Assembly (NCBI RefSeq): GCF_017311165.1
Contig: NZ_CP062973.1
Span: forward strand, 992,001-1,056,000
From: Psychroflexus sp. ALD_RP9
GTDB taxonomy: Bacteria > Bacteroidota > Bacteroidia > Flavobacteriales > Flavobacteriaceae
DNA length: 64,000 bases
Direction of reading: 5' to 3'
Every line of letters starts with the position of its first letter. Within the stretch, counting starts at the first letter, position 1. Made by a program: the position numbers and the translations under genes. Below the pieces are notes generated by a model. The model was given only the letters and a program-made list of their open reading frames with translations. It ran no database searches and was not told the DNA's origin. This document shows positions 52,866 through 62,510 of this stretch, piece after piece.

Positions 52866-54426
52866 ACTTTAATTGCAGGAGTCTTTTTATCATTAAATCG
52901 TGATGAACAATTATTTGGTTCGCTAAATTATCATCGAATAATTGCTGGGCCATGCTTGCTTTGAGGTAGATTTTTAGTTTGTTTATGCTGCTATCAAAAT
53001 CATAACTCATACTAAAGTCGCCTAAATAATTTTCGAAGTCTTCAATCATTTTATAGGTAATTAAATCACTTGACAAAAACTCGCTTTCTGATAAGGCATT
53101 ATAATAGTCACGATGTTGGTCTAACTGATTAAACATAAAACGAGACATAACACCACCTTCAAACATAAATTTGATGTCTTTTTCAATTTGAGTGTCTTTT
53201 ATTGGCACAAAAACGTCAGGGATAATTCCTCCGCCACCATAAACAATTTTACCTTTTGGGGTTTTATATTGAAGTTTTTTATTAACACTAATGCTATCTT
53301 TAAACTTCATTTCACCATTGACATAGCGATTTTGGTAATCGTCATAATAATCTTCTGTGCCCGCGTCATAAGGTCTTTGTATTGAACGACCAGTTGGCGT
53401 ATAATAACGTGCTACAGTTAATCTTACGGCGCTACCATCACCAAGCTTCATCTCGCGTTGCACCAAACCTTTACCAAAAGATCGACGACCAATGATTAAA
53501 CCGCGATCGTTGTCTTGAATTGCTCCAGCAATTACTTCACTAGCAGAAGCTGTTTTTTCATTAATTAGCACATAAACATCTGTATCTTCAAATTCGCCAT
53601 AAGAGGTTGCATAACGTTTGTTAACCTGACCCTCTTTATTTTTTGTAAATACCATCAAAGTTTCATCACTAAGAAATTCATCTAAAATATCGGTTGCTTC
53701 TTTCATATAACCGCCGCCATTATTACGTAAGTCTATAATAATTCCTTTAGGGTTTTTGGGCTGAAGCTGATTGAGTTTAGCTTTAAATTCACTATAAGTT
53801 GTTTCTGAAAAGCGATTAAGTTTAATGTAGCCTAAACTGTCGTTAAGCATAAAGCCCGCATCAACGCTTTTTAGAGGTACACGTTTTCTCAGCAAACTAA
53901 AATCTAACAAACGTTTTTGATTGGCTCTTTTTACTTTTAATTTAACCGGTGTATTAGGTTTACCTTTTAAAATACTAAAGATAGAATCTGTTGTCGTGGT
54001 AATTAAGTTTTTATTATTAGCTGAAATAATTCTGTCTCCTGGCAAAATGCCGGCTAGATCGCTTGGCCCATTAGGAATGGTATTGATAACCGCAATTGTA
54101 TCGTTTACGGTAAAAAAACTAATACCAATACCTACAAAATCACCTCGCATTTCAGCTTGAACTTGATCGTAATTTAGGCTTGAAATATAAGTTGAGTGCG
54201 GATCTAATTGTTTTAAAATTGATTGAAGACTAACTTCTACAAGGCTGTCTGTGTTTACCTCATCAACATAAGATTGATCAATATAATTAATAAAACGTGA
54301 AAACTTCTGATTAGCCGAAGTAGATGCAGCTTTTTCTGGGTAATTCAACCATTGACCAAGATACATACCACTTACAACAGCTAATGCCACAATTATAGGT
54401 AAGTAAATTTTAGTTGAATTATTCAT
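52858..54426 (-). CDS. S41 family C-terminal processing peptidase (CtpA type)
   Basis: 522 residues, with an N-terminal signal anchor (residues 7-25), a PDZ domain (about 90-165, with IGISFFTVNDTIAVI and GPSDLAGILPGDRI), and a tail-specific protease domain. The catalytic Ser is in NEKTASASEVIAGAI (about 285) and the Lys in RRSFGKGLVQREM (about 312), the S41 Ser-Lys pair. It acts in the periplasm, trimming protein C-termini. The gene starts 13 bp from the dCMP deaminase stop and probably shares its transcript. Confidence 0.93.
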   Translation of the reverse strand: MNNSTKIYLPIIVALAVVSGMYLGQWLNYPEKAASTSANQKFSRFINYIDQSYVDEVNTDSLVEVSLQSILKQLDPHSTYISSLNYDQVQAEMRGDFVGIGISFFTVNDTIAVINTIPNGPSDLAGILPGDRIISANNKNLITTTTDSIFSILKGKPNTPVKLKVKRANQKRLLDFSLLRKRVPLKSVDAGFMLNDSLGYIKLNRFSETTYSEFKAKLNQLQPKNPKGIIIDLRNNGGGYMKEATDILDEFLSDETLMVFTKNKEGQVNKRYATSYGEFEDTDVYVLINEKTASASEVIAGAIQDNDRGLIIGRRSFGKGLVQREMKLGDGSAVRLTVARYYTPTGRSIQRPYDAGTEDYYDDYQNRYVNGEMKFKDSISVNKKLQYKTPKGKIVYGGGGIIPDVFVPIKDTQIEKDIKFMFEGGVMSRFMFNQLDQHRDYYNALSESEFLSSDLITYKMIEDFENYLGDFSMSYDFDSSINKLKIYLKASMAQQLFDDNLANQIIVHHDLMIKRLLQLKSN

Positions 54427-54439
54427 TAATTATATGCTT

Positions 54440-54877
54440 TTATATCGATTCTTCTAAATTAGCGACATGTTTAATATCTACGCCTGCTTTTTTTAAAAAA
54501 TTAAGACCTGCGTTATCTTTATAAGCATTTTGATAGACTACACGAGTAATACCAGCTTGATGAATTAATTTACTGCATTCTTTGCATGGGGATAAGGTAA
54601 TGTAAAGGGTGGCACCTCGACAAGATTGTGTTGATCCTGCTACTTTTAATATGGCATTAGCTTCAGCATGTAAAACATACCATTTGGTGTAACCTTCATC
54701 ATCTTCGCAGTAATTTTCAAAACCAGTAGGTGTACCATTATAACCGTCTGAAATAATCATGCGCTCTTTCACGATAATTGCACCCACTTTTTTCCTTTCA
54801 CAATGCGATAACTTACCCCATTCGCGAGCTATTCTTAAATAAGCTTTATCGAATTTATGCTGTTTGGCATCGGTCAT
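54440..54877 (-). CDS. Deoxycytidylate (dCMP) deaminase
   Basis: 145-residue Zn-dependent deaminase. The signature HAEANAIL (about 72-79) gives the Zn His and catalytic Glu; SPCKECSKLIHQAGI (about 98-112) gives the two Zn Cys residues. The GYNGTPTGFENYCEDDEG block is typical of dCMP deaminase rather than cytidine deaminase. It makes dUMP for thymidylate synthesis. It is followed by the protease gene and preceded by HupE/UreJ after 10 bp. Confidence 0.92.
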   Translation of the reverse strand: MTDAKQHKFDKAYLRIAREWGKLSHCERKKVGAIIVKERMIISDGYNGTPTGFENYCEDDEGYTKWYVLHAEANAILKVAGSTQSCRGATLYITLSPCKECSKLIHQAGITRVVYQNAYKDNAGLNFLKKAGVDIKHVANLEESI

Positions 54878-54887
54878 AAAAAATCAA

Positions 54888-55472
54888 TTAAAAAATCCAA
54901 TTTTCGAATAGTAAAGGTAGACTAAGTCCTAATACAATCGATGATATGATTAACACCCAATCGCGTTTTGAAAAGCGCAAAAGTGTTTGAAAAATAGCAG
55001 ATAATATTAAAATAACTAGCACTACAACTAGCTGAGACGCTTCTATACCCAAGGCAAACTCAAGAAGCATTAAAGCTATATCAGACGCACCTTCAGATAA
55101 CATATTAAAATAGGTTGAAAACCCAAAGCCATGTACGAGACCAAAAAACAAGGTGACGATATATAAAACGGCTGATTTTGTACTACCAGCATCTTTGCCT
55201 GCTGTAAATAAATTAAAGATTGCCGTAAATACAATACTCAAAGGAATTAGGAATTCAATTATTGCTTTATCAAAATCTAAAATATCAAAAGCAGCTAAGG
55301 CTAAAGACAAACAGTGACCAACGGTAAATAAGCTAACTAGGGCAATGATCCGTTTCCATTGTTTTAAGGAATAGGCTGCTACTAAAACAGCAATAAACAA
55401 AACGTGATCATAGGCTGTAACATCTAAAACATGATTAAAGCCTAACTTAAAGTATAACCAAAAATCTTCCAT
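54888..55472 (-). CDS. HupE/UreJ-type membrane protein
   Basis: 194 residues and about six helices. The N-terminal GFNHVLDVTAYDHVLFI (about 12-28) with its His and Asp, the TVGHCLSLALA block (about 51-61) and FGLVHGFGFSTYF (about 105) match the HupE/UreJ family, some of which move nickel or cobalt. No hydrogenase or urease genes are present, so the metal role is open. It is the first gene of the set that ends at the processing protease. Confidence 0.85.
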   Translation of the reverse strand: MEDFWLYFKLGFNHVLDVTAYDHVLFIAVLVAAYSLKQWKRIIALVSLFTVGHCLSLALAAFDILDFDKAIIEFLIPLSIVFTAIFNLFTAGKDAGSTKSAVLYIVTLFFGLVHGFGFSTYFNMLSEGASDIALMLLEFALGIEASQLVVVLVILILSAIFQTLLRFSKRDWVLIISSIVLGLSLPLLFENWIF

Positions 55473-55794
<322 letters not shown>

Positions 55795-55795
55795 C

Positions 55796-55823
55796 AAAAG
55801 CTGTCTAGATTTAGACAGCTTTT
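55796..55823. terminator. Terminator of tRNA-Ala, probably bidirectional
   Basis: The arms AAAAGCTGTCTA and TAGACAGCTTTT pair perfectly (12 bp) around the loop GATT and are followed by T on the plus strand. The minus-strand gene ending at 55824 can use the same hairpin. Confidence 0.9.
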
Positions 55824-56045
55824 TTATTTAGACAAATCTGGCCTGTCTTCGTACCAATCACTAAACACTTTTTCGGTGGTATAATTATCAGTCAATACAT
55901 GATAAACAGCAAATATTAACACTACCTGACCGATTAAGGTTAAATAAAACACCCATGAAAACGCCAAATTCATACTTGCAAAGATGGTAACTGTAATTAA
56001 AATTAAAGTTGAAAGAGCTAATAAAAAAATACCTTTAGATTTCAT
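55824..56045 (-). CDS. Small two-helix membrane protein (73 aa)
   Basis: Two hydrophobic helices (about residues 4-22 and 28-48) followed by a soluble tail with TTEKVFSDWYEDRPDLS. I chose the ATG at 56045, before the first helix; the longer frame adds 12 residues without a signal. I have an impression of similar short proteins in flavobacteria but know no function. It follows YraN after 50 bp. Confidence 0.6.
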   Translation of the reverse strand: MKSKGIFLLALSTLILITVTIFASMNLAFSWVFYLTLIGQVVLIFAVYHVLTDNYTTEKVFSDWYEDRPDLSK

Positions 56046-56095
56046 TTTTTGTTTAAAGTTATGAAATGCAAGGCAGTACAAGTGTTTAAGTTATG

Positions 56096-56455
56096 CTAAA
56101 AAAAGTAAAACGCATCTTCTAGATGCTCAATGCGTTTACCTGATCTATTTTTAATAATGGCAATAATATCAAATCGCACTTCTAAGTCAATATCGTTTTG
56201 TTGAATGTAATGGTCTATTGCATTAACGAGTCTTTTGATTTGTGCAGGTTTTACAAAATCTTGAGGGTCACCAAAATCTGGAGTGCTTCGGGTTTTTACT
56301 TCTACAACTACCAATTCTGAAGTGGTTTTGGCAATAATATCTATTTCGGCTTTTTGAAAAGTATAATTCGTTTCTAAAATATCATAGCCTTTGTTAAGTA
56401 ATAATTCTACAGCTTCTTTTTCGCCTTCTTTACCTAAATCATTATGTGCTGCCAT
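56096..56455 (-). CDS. YraN/UPF0102 family protein
   Basis: 119 residues with a restriction-endonuclease-like fold. The core motif is AEIDIIAKTTSELVVVEVKTR (about 36-56), holding the D-x(n)-E-x-K metal site, and DFGDPQDFVKPAQIKRL follows. Members are suspected endonucleases or recombination factors, but the role is not settled. It overlaps the LD-carboxypeptidase gene by 1 bp. Confidence 0.88.
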   Translation of the reverse strand: MAAHNDLGKEGEKEAVELLLNKGYDILETNYTFQKAEIDIIAKTTSELVVVEVKTRSTPDFGDPQDFVKPAQIKRLVNAIDHYIQQNDIDLEVRFDIIAIIKNRSGKRIEHLEDAFYFF

Positions 56456-57351
56456 TATAGATAACTAATTTTACTTACTTGATCGGTCACTTCAACCGAA
56501 ACTTGATGGCCATGAATAAAGGCCTGATTATTTATGATATGACCAGAAGGAAAATTAAAACACACCGGAAAATTAAATTCAGCTACCGCTTCAGAAATAA
56601 TTTCTTCAGCAGTTTGACCAAATGGTATTTCGTTATCATTCATTTCAGTCATTCCACCAATTATTAAAGCGCTTAGTTGGTTCAAGTAGCCATTGCGTTT
56701 TAAGTTTTGCATCATTCGGTCTATGTGGTATAGATATTCATCTAAATCTTCTAAAAACAAAATGGAATTTTCTGAAATTAGCGCAGAATTACTGCCACAT
56801 AAAGAATAAATAACTGATAAATTACCACCGATCAGTTTCCCGGTTGCTTGACCTTTTCGGTTGAAGTGACTCGGTTTAAATGTATAGGTTAGCTCTTTGC
56901 CTTTTAAAAGTTGTTCTAAGCTTAGTATACTTTCGGCTGATTTTTGATCTACACCAACAGCCATTTGGCCATGCACACTCATGACGCCCAATCGATTTAA
57001 ATGCGCGTGTAAAGCAGTGACATCACTATAACCAATAAGCCATTTAGGCTGAGTTAACAGTGAAGAAAAATCGACTAAATCTAAAATACGAACACTACCA
57101 TAACCACCTTTAGCGCACCAAATTGCTTTTATTTCGGGATTATTGATTTGTGCTTGTAAATCGGCTGCACGTGCTTGATCACTTCCAGCAAACTGGTTTT
57201 GCTTTAAACCGATACTTGTGCCTATTACCGGTTGAAATCCCCAAGATTCTAGCAACTGTATTGCCGGCTGTAAATCTGCTAAGGTTACTTTTCGGGCAGT
57301 AGCTATAATAGCCACTTTATCGCCTTTATGTAGTTGTGGTGGTTTTAACAT
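56455..57351 (-). CDS. LD-carboxypeptidase (family S66)
   Basis: 298 residues. The nucleophile is in WLIGYSDVTALHAHL (about 105), and the Glu-His partners are in SILFLEDLDEYLYHIDRM (about 196) and GHIINNQAFIHGH (about 271). It cleaves the L,D bond of the peptidoglycan tetrapeptide, in wall recycling. No signal peptide is seen, so it is cytoplasmic. It overlaps YraN by 1 bp. Confidence 0.92.
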   Translation of the reverse strand: MLKPPQLHKGDKVAIIATARKVTLADLQPAIQLLESWGFQPVIGTSIGLKQNQFAGSDQARAADLQAQINNPEIKAIWCAKGGYGSVRILDLVDFSSLLTQPKWLIGYSDVTALHAHLNRLGVMSVHGQMAVGVDQKSAESILSLEQLLKGKELTYTFKPSHFNRKGQATGKLIGGNLSVIYSLCGSNSALISENSILFLEDLDEYLYHIDRMMQNLKRNGYLNQLSALIIGGMTEMNDNEIPFGQTAEEIISEAVAEFNFPVCFNFPSGHIINNQAFIHGHQVSVEVTDQVSKISYL

Positions 57352-57383
57352 GGTTTAATTTGATTTACTAAAATAGAGAAATC

Positions 57384-58010
57384 TTACAAATCTAAACCTA
57401 TTCTTAAATGAATGTCAGCTGAAAAATTCCCTTTTGAACCTGAGCCAAAAATACCAACAGATCTTGAAGTTTCATTAAGATAGTACTCATAACCAAAGCC
57501 TATTCCGGCTTCATAGACAAAATGTTTACCAATTGTACGTCTTATACCCCATTTTGGTATAAATTTAATTTGGTCTAAACTGCTAATTCTTTCATTATCA
57601 GTAAATGATAAGTTTTCAAAATTACTAACCACAAACAATTCTATAAAGTTTCCACTGTTTCGTTTAACGCTTTTCGCTTTGTTAAATCGATTATTTAAAT
57701 TATAGTACCATCTTGGAGATAAGCTTAAATGTAAAATCCCGTAAAAATCGTCGTTAGGTCCAGCTGATTCAAACTGACCAACTCCTTCAAACCTAAAATC
57801 GAATCCCAACTGAGTTCGTAAAGCAAATACCGTTGATAATCGGCTTTCGTTATAAAACCAAACCCCTAAAAAACCTGTTTGAAATCCGTTAATAGATTTT
57901 TCAAGACTAACAAGACTAATTTGCTGATCCTTATGATTAGTTTGAGAAGAAACTTTTAAATTAATCATTAGGATAAAAATTAAAATAAGTGTCTTTAAAA
58001 AGGATTTCAT
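57384..58010 (-). CDS. Outer-membrane beta-barrel-like protein (208 aa)
   Basis: Signal peptide at about residues 1-22 (LILIFILMINLKVSSQ, cleavage after SSQ). The rest alternates hydrophobic and polar residues, with strands such as TQLGFDFRFEGVGQF, LSLSPRWYYNLNNRF and YEAGIGFGYEYYLN, and ends in IHLRIGLDL, a typical barrel C-terminus. No family is recognised. It is a single gene downstream of the metG divergent region. Confidence 0.7.
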   Translation of the reverse strand: MKSFLKTLILIFILMINLKVSSQTNHKDQQISLVSLEKSINGFQTGFLGVWFYNESRLSTVFALRTQLGFDFRFEGVGQFESAGPNDDFYGILHLSLSPRWYYNLNNRFNKAKSVKRNSGNFIELFVVSNFENLSFTDNERISSLDQIKFIPKWGIRRTIGKHFVYEAGIGFGYEYYLNETSRSVGIFGSGSKGNFSADIHLRIGLDL

Positions 58011-58097
58011 ATTTTAATACTTAACCTCACAAAACTAATGATTTAATCTATGTGAATTTATACATTATTCCTTATATTTTATGTAATCATGTTTAAT

Positions 58098-58105
58098 TAC
58101 CTTTG
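58098..58105 (+). promoter_or_regulatory. Bacteroidota -7 element (TACCTTTG) of metG
   Basis: The TAnnTTTG match lies 26 bp before the metG ATG at 58132. No T-box or other leader structure is visible in the short leader. Confidence 0.6.
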
Positions 58106-58131
58106 CGCTATTAGTAAACGGATAAATAATC

Positions 58132-60195
58132 ATGAAGAACCCAAAACGTTATACCATTACAGCAGCTTTACCTTATACCAATGGCCCAATACATATTGGC
58201 CATTTAGCTGGTGTTTATATTCCTGCCGATATTTACACACGTTACCTTAAATTAAACCAAAAAGATGTGGTCTTTGTTTGCGGTAGCGATGAGCATGGCG
58301 TTCCTATTACAATAAAAGCTAAAAAAGAAGGTATTACACCGCAGCAAGTGGTAGATCGTTACAATGCAATCATCAAACAATCATTTGAGGACTTCGGAAT
58401 TCAATTTGACAACTATTCGAGAACCTCAGCTGAAGTTCATCATGAAACAGCCTCAGAGTTTTTTAAAACACTTTATGAAAACGATAAGTTTATTGAAGAA
58501 ACAACGGAACAACTCTATGATGCTGAAGCTAAACAATTTTTAGCCGATCGATTTGTTACTGGTACTTGTCCAAAATGCGGAAATGAAGAAGCTTATGGTG
58601 ATCAATGTGAAAAATGCGGAAGCTCCTTAAACGCCACTGACTTAATTCAACCTAAATCAGCTATCACTGGTAATACACCAAGTTTAAAAGAAACCAAACA
58701 CTGGTTTTTACCATTAGATCAATATAGCAATTGGTTAAAGCAGTGGATTTTAAATGAGCATAAAAACGACTGGAAACCTAATGTATATGGTCAATGTAAA
58801 TCCTGGATTGAAGATGGTTTAAGACCTAGAGCCGTTACCCGAGATTTAGATTGGGGTATTCCTGTTCCTGTTAAAAATGCTGAAGGCAAAGTGCTTTACG
58901 TTTGGTTTGATGCACCGATAGGTTATATTTCATCTACAAAAGAATGGGCAAAACGTGAGCAAAAAGAATGGGAACCTTATTGGAAAGATCAAGATACTAA
59001 ACTTGTTCATTTTATAGGTAAAGATAATATTGTATTTCACTGTATTATATTTCCTGTAATGCTAAAAGCTCATGGCGACTACATTTTGCCTGATAATGTA
59101 CCATCTAACGAATTTTTAAATCTAGAAGGCCAAAAGCTATCAACCTCAAAAAACTGGGCAGTTTGGCTTCATGAATACCTTGATGATTTTCCTAACCAGC
59201 AAGACGTATTGCGATATACTTTAACAGCAAATGCACCCGAAACAAAAGATAATGACTTTACATGGAAAGACTTTCAAACGCGTAATAACAGTGAATTAGT
59301 CGGAATTTTTGGGAATTTTATTAATCGTGTTGTTGTTTTAACCAATAAATATTATCAAGGCTTAATTCCTGAAAAAGAAGAATTAACAAAAGTAGATTTA
59401 GATACATTAAAGACACTGAAAGAATCAACTGAAGATATTTCTCAGTCAATAGAGCTTTATCGATTTAGAGAAGCACAAGCCAAAATGATGAACATTGCCC
59501 GACTTGGCAATAAATATCTGGCTGATGAAGAACCTTGGAAACTTCAGAAAACCAATCCTGAGCGAACACGAAGCATTATGTATGTGGCAATTCAAATAGC
59601 TGCTGGTTTAAGTATTATTTCTGAACCGTTTTTACCATTTACTTCAAAGAAGTTAAAAAGTATGTTGAGTCTAAATACACTTGAAAATGAACTAAGTTGG
59701 AGTCTTATTTCAAACTTAGATGAATTAATTCCGCCTAAACATCAAATCAATTCAGCTGAATTATTATTTACAAAAATTGAAGACGATACCATCCAACGCC
59801 AACTAGATAAATTAAAACAAACTAAACAAGACAATCTACATGATAACTCAGTAGTTGAGCCACAAAAAGAAGAAGTTAGTTTTGACGATTTTTCTAAATT
59901 AGACATTAGAACAGCTACTATCTTAGCTGCTGAAAAAATGCCAAAAGCTAAAAAGCTACTTAAGCTAAAAGTAGACACAGGATTAGACCAACGAACTATC
60001 GTTTCCGGTATAGCCGAACACTTTAAACCTGAAGATATCGTAGGCAAAAAAGTTTCAGTTATAGTAAACTTAAAACCTATTAAACTTCGCGGAACATTAA
60101 GTGAAGGCATGATTTTAATGGCTACAGACACTAAAGGTGACCTCAGTTTTGTGAACATCGAAAATAATTTTGGCAATGGAATGATTATTTCATAA
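58132..60195 (+). CDS. metG: Methionyl-tRNA synthetase
   Basis: 687 residues. Class I synthetase motif PIHIGHLAG (about 18-26, HIGH) and the KMSKS equivalent KLSTSKNW (about 342). A zinc knuckle CPKCGNEE...CEKCGSSL lies near 145-165. The C-terminal domain (about 580-687), with [19 protein letters not shown], is the Trbp111/EMAP-like tRNA-binding part, so this is the long dimeric form. Monocistronic or joined to the MscS-type gene, which follows after 49 bp. Confidence 0.97.
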   Translation: MKNPKRYTITAALPYTNGPIHIGHLAGVYIPADIYTRYLKLNQKDVVFVCGSDEHGVPITIKAKKEGITPQQVVDRYNAIIKQSFEDFGIQFDNYSRTSAEVHHETASEFFKTLYENDKFIEETTEQLYDAEAKQFLADRFVTGTCPKCGNEEAYGDQCEKCGSSLNATDLIQPKSAITGNTPSLKETKHWFLPLDQYSNWLKQWILNEHKNDWKPNVYGQCKSWIEDGLRPRAVTRDLDWGIPVPVKNAEGKVLYVWFDAPIGYISSTKEWAKREQKEWEPYWKDQDTKLVHFIGKDNIVFHCIIFPVMLKAHGDYILPDNVPSNEFLNLEGQKLSTSKNWAVWLHEYLDDFPNQQDVLRYTLTANAPETKDNDFTWKDFQTRNNSELVGIFGNFINRVVVLTNKYYQGLIPEKEELTKVDLDTLKTLKESTEDISQSIELYRFREAQAKMMNIARLGNKYLADEEPWKLQKTNPERTRSIMYVAIQIAAGLSIISEPFLPFTSKKLKSMLSLNTLENELSWSLISNLDELIPPKHQINSAELLFTKIEDDTIQRQLDKLKQTKQDNLHDNSVVEPQKEEVSFDDFSKLDIRTATILAAEKMPKAKKLLKLKVDTGLDQRTIVSGIAEHFKPEDIVGKKVSVIVNLKPIKLRGTLSEGMILMATDTKGDLSFVNIENNFGNGMIIS

Positions 60196-60244
60196 TTTTA
60201 TTTATTAAACTAATTATTAAAAATAATATTAACAACCAACACTT

Positions 60245-61084
60245 ATGAACAATTCAGTTGAAAATTTAACAAGTTTAGCTAAGCATGGCTTAGACACTTT
60301 AATTGGTTATTTACCAAGCATTATTGGTGCATTAGTTATTTTAATTCTTGGCTTGTGGCTTATAAAGCTAGTCATGGGAAGAATAAAGAAAATAATGGAA
60401 AAACGTGAGGTAGATCCAGGCGTTAGAGGTTTTGCATTAAGCATTTTAGGTGTTGTTTTAAAAATATTACTCTTTATTTTTGTTATCTCTAAACTCGGCG
60501 TAGAGACTACTTCATTTGCTGCTATTTTAGCAGCAGCCGGTTTAGCGATAGGCTTAGCATTACAAGGTTCACTATCTAATTTTGCTGGCGGTGTTTTAAT
60601 CATTATACTCAAACCCTTTAAAGTAGGTGATTTTATAGATGCACAAGGAGAATCTGGCACAGTTTCTGATATATCTATATTCTATACATACTTAACAACT
60701 GTAAATAATCAACGTATTGTGATTCCTAATGGACAATTATCTAATAACAAGGTGACTAATTACAGCCATGAATCATCAAGAAGAGATGTTGTAACAGTAG
60801 GTATTTCGTATGATAGTGATATTAAAAAAGCTAGAGAAGTTTTACTTAATATCCTCAATAATGACGATAGAACTTTAAAAGATCCTGCACCTGTTGTTTT
60901 TGTTGGTGGACTTGGCGATAATTCTGTTGATTTATCAGTACGTTATTGGGCTAAAAATGAAGATTTCTGGGGGCTACACTTTGATTTTATAGAAAAGTTA
61001 AAGGTTGAATTAGAAGACGCAGGCATATCATTTCCGTTCCCTCAACGTGATGTGCATTTATATAATATGAACAAAAATGAATAA
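60245..61084 (+). CDS. MscS-family small-conductance mechanosensitive channel
   Basis: 279 residues. Three N-terminal helices; the pore helix is AAAGLAIGLALQGSLSNFAGG (about 98-118), with the Gly/Ala packing of MscS. The beta domain follows, with KPFKVGDFIDAQGESG (about 123-138) and IVIPNGQLSNNKVTNYS (about 158-174). Opens on membrane tension to release solutes in hypo-osmotic shock. The next gene starts 3 bp after its stop. Confidence 0.94.
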   Translation: MNNSVENLTSLAKHGLDTLIGYLPSIIGALVILILGLWLIKLVMGRIKKIMEKREVDPGVRGFALSILGVVLKILLFIFVISKLGVETTSFAAILAAAGLAIGLALQGSLSNFAGGVLIIILKPFKVGDFIDAQGESGTVSDISIFYTYLTTVNNQRIVIPNGQLSNNKVTNYSHESSRRDVVTVGISYDSDIKKAREVLLNILNNDDRTLKDPAPVVFVGGLGDNSVDLSVRYWAKNEDFWGLHFDFIEKLKVELEDAGISFPFPQRDVHLYNMNKNE

Positions 61085-61087
61085 GCT

Positions 61088-61834
61088 ATGAAAATGAATT
61101 TAAAAATTAACATTATTACTGTAGTTATAACTATGTCTATGGTACTTAATGCTCAATCGCAAATTACAAGTAACTTTGATCCACAAAGATTACAAGATAT
61201 TAATGTTTACAATAATATCAATACAAGATATGGTAGCATTAACTTAGACAATGTAGATGGTTCACCTTACTTAAAAGATGAATTTGTTAAAGGAAAAGTT
61301 ATAGACACTGAGAAAAACCAGAGCTTTGATGCCTTTTTAAGATATAATATTTATAAAGGTCAAATTGAAATTAAAGAAAATATTTCAAGTGAAGATGTAA
61401 AATCTCTTGATAGGTTTAACCAATACAAGTATGTTATTGACGGTGAAGTATTTCAATTATTTAACAGCAGTACTATATTTAAAGGCGGTTCAGATAACGG
61501 TTATATGGCTATTTTAAGTGAAGAAGGCCAAGAAGCATTATTACTAAAAAATTATCACCAACTATACACGCCGCCAAAAAATGCAACTAGTACATACGAT
61601 ACTGACGAGCCAGCAAAACTTGAAACAAAATTTGATTATTATATTAGTAAAGATGGTGGCCGAAGCTTTATTAAAATAGAAGCTCACAAACGCCGAATCC
61701 TTGACTCTTTCTTTGGTGAGAAACAAGATATGGTTAAGGATTACATTAAAGAAAATAATTTTAAATTTAGAGGATCAGATAAGGAAGTTGAAAATCAATT
61801 AAGACGAGTGATTGCTTATTACAATTCAATTTAA
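61088..61834 (+). CDS. Exported hypothetical protein (248 aa)
   Basis: Signal peptide at about residues 1-26 (TVVITMSMVLNAQSQ). The mature part has NVYNNINTRYGSINLDNVDGS and an alternating KGQIEIKENISSEDV stretch, and ends with a basic, helical segment (KDYIKENNFKFRGSDKEVENQL). I do not recognise a family. It starts 3 bp after the MscS-type gene and so is co-transcribed; it overlaps nothing and ends 1 bp before the tsaB stop on the other strand. Confidence 0.7.
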   Translation: MKMNLKINIITVVITMSMVLNAQSQITSNFDPQRLQDINVYNNINTRYGSINLDNVDGSPYLKDEFVKGKVIDTEKNQSFDAFLRYNIYKGQIEIKENISSEDVKSLDRFNQYKYVIDGEVFQLFNSSTIFKGGSDNGYMAILSEEGQEALLLKNYHQLYTPPKNATSTYDTDEPAKLETKFDYYISKDGGRSFIKIEAHKRRILDSFFGEKQDMVKDYIKENNFKFRGSDKEVENQLRRVIAYYNSI

Positions 61835-61835
61835 T

Positions 61836-62504
61836 TTATCCGGGAATGAAATCTTTTAGATAATAAGGCTCAAAGTAAGCCGTATCTTCAAATTTTTTTG
61901 CTAAAAACTTCTGTCTTGCTAGTAGAAATTGTTCTCTTGCCGACGGAAGTTTTTGCGTTAAAAAAGTTACCTTATTATCTAGAGCAGACATTTTAATAAA
62001 TTTTTCTACACCATCACCTATAAAATGAATATGATGCTTATTAGCTTCATTTAAAAATGAACTAGGGTCAAGAATTTTTGCTTCTACTGAAGTAATTGCC
62101 TTATAAGTAGATGTAAAGCTTTGTGTATAAACTTCCATTCGGCGTGCATCTAGCATTGGTATAATCAAGTCTGAATCAGAGCTTGGCTTAACTTGCAAAG
62201 CTAAACTTTGCAAAGTTGAAGTGGCAATTAATGGAATTTCAGCAGCGTAAGCTATTCCTTTTGCAGCTGAAACACCAATGCGTAAACCTGTGTAAGAGCC
62301 AGGACCTTCACTTACAGCAACTGCAGACAAATTTGAGATTGTAATATTATGTTTGGCAATCAAGCTATGTATAAATGGGTGTAATTGTTCTGCGTGAGAA
62401 TAGCTTTTGCTATTCAACTCCTTTACCTCTAATAACTTGTCTTGAAAGCCTAGGCTTACCGAACAATTAGTGGTTGCCGTTTCTATGCAAAGTATATAAC
62501 TCAA
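61836..62504 (-). CDS. tsaB: tRNA threonylcarbamoyladenosine protein TsaB
   Basis: 222 residues with an ASKHA fold. The N-terminus LCIETATTNCSVSLG (residues 5-19) and AVAVSEGPGSYTGLRIGVSAAKGIAYA (about 62-88, here cited in parts) are diagnostic. TsaB supports TsaD in making t6A37 on tRNAs that read ANN codons. It follows the TolC gene after 6 bp. Confidence 0.94.
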   Translation of the reverse strand: MSYILCIETATTNCSVSLGFQDKLLEVKELNSKSYSHAEQLHPFIHSLIAKHNITISNLSAVAVSEGPGSYTGLRIGVSAAKGIAYAAEIPLIATSTLQSLALQVKPSSDSDLIIPMLDARRMEVYTQSFTSTYKAITSVEAKILDPSSFLNEANKHHIHFIGDGVEKFIKMSALDNKVTFLTQKLPSAREQFLLARQKFLAKKFEDTAYFEPYYLKDFIPG

Positions 62505-62510
62505 AATTGC

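Noticed and set aside
59742..60176. Minus-strand frame inside metG
   Set aside because: It is the complement of the tRNA-binding domain of metG and is rich in Ser and Leu, as expected for a shadow frame.
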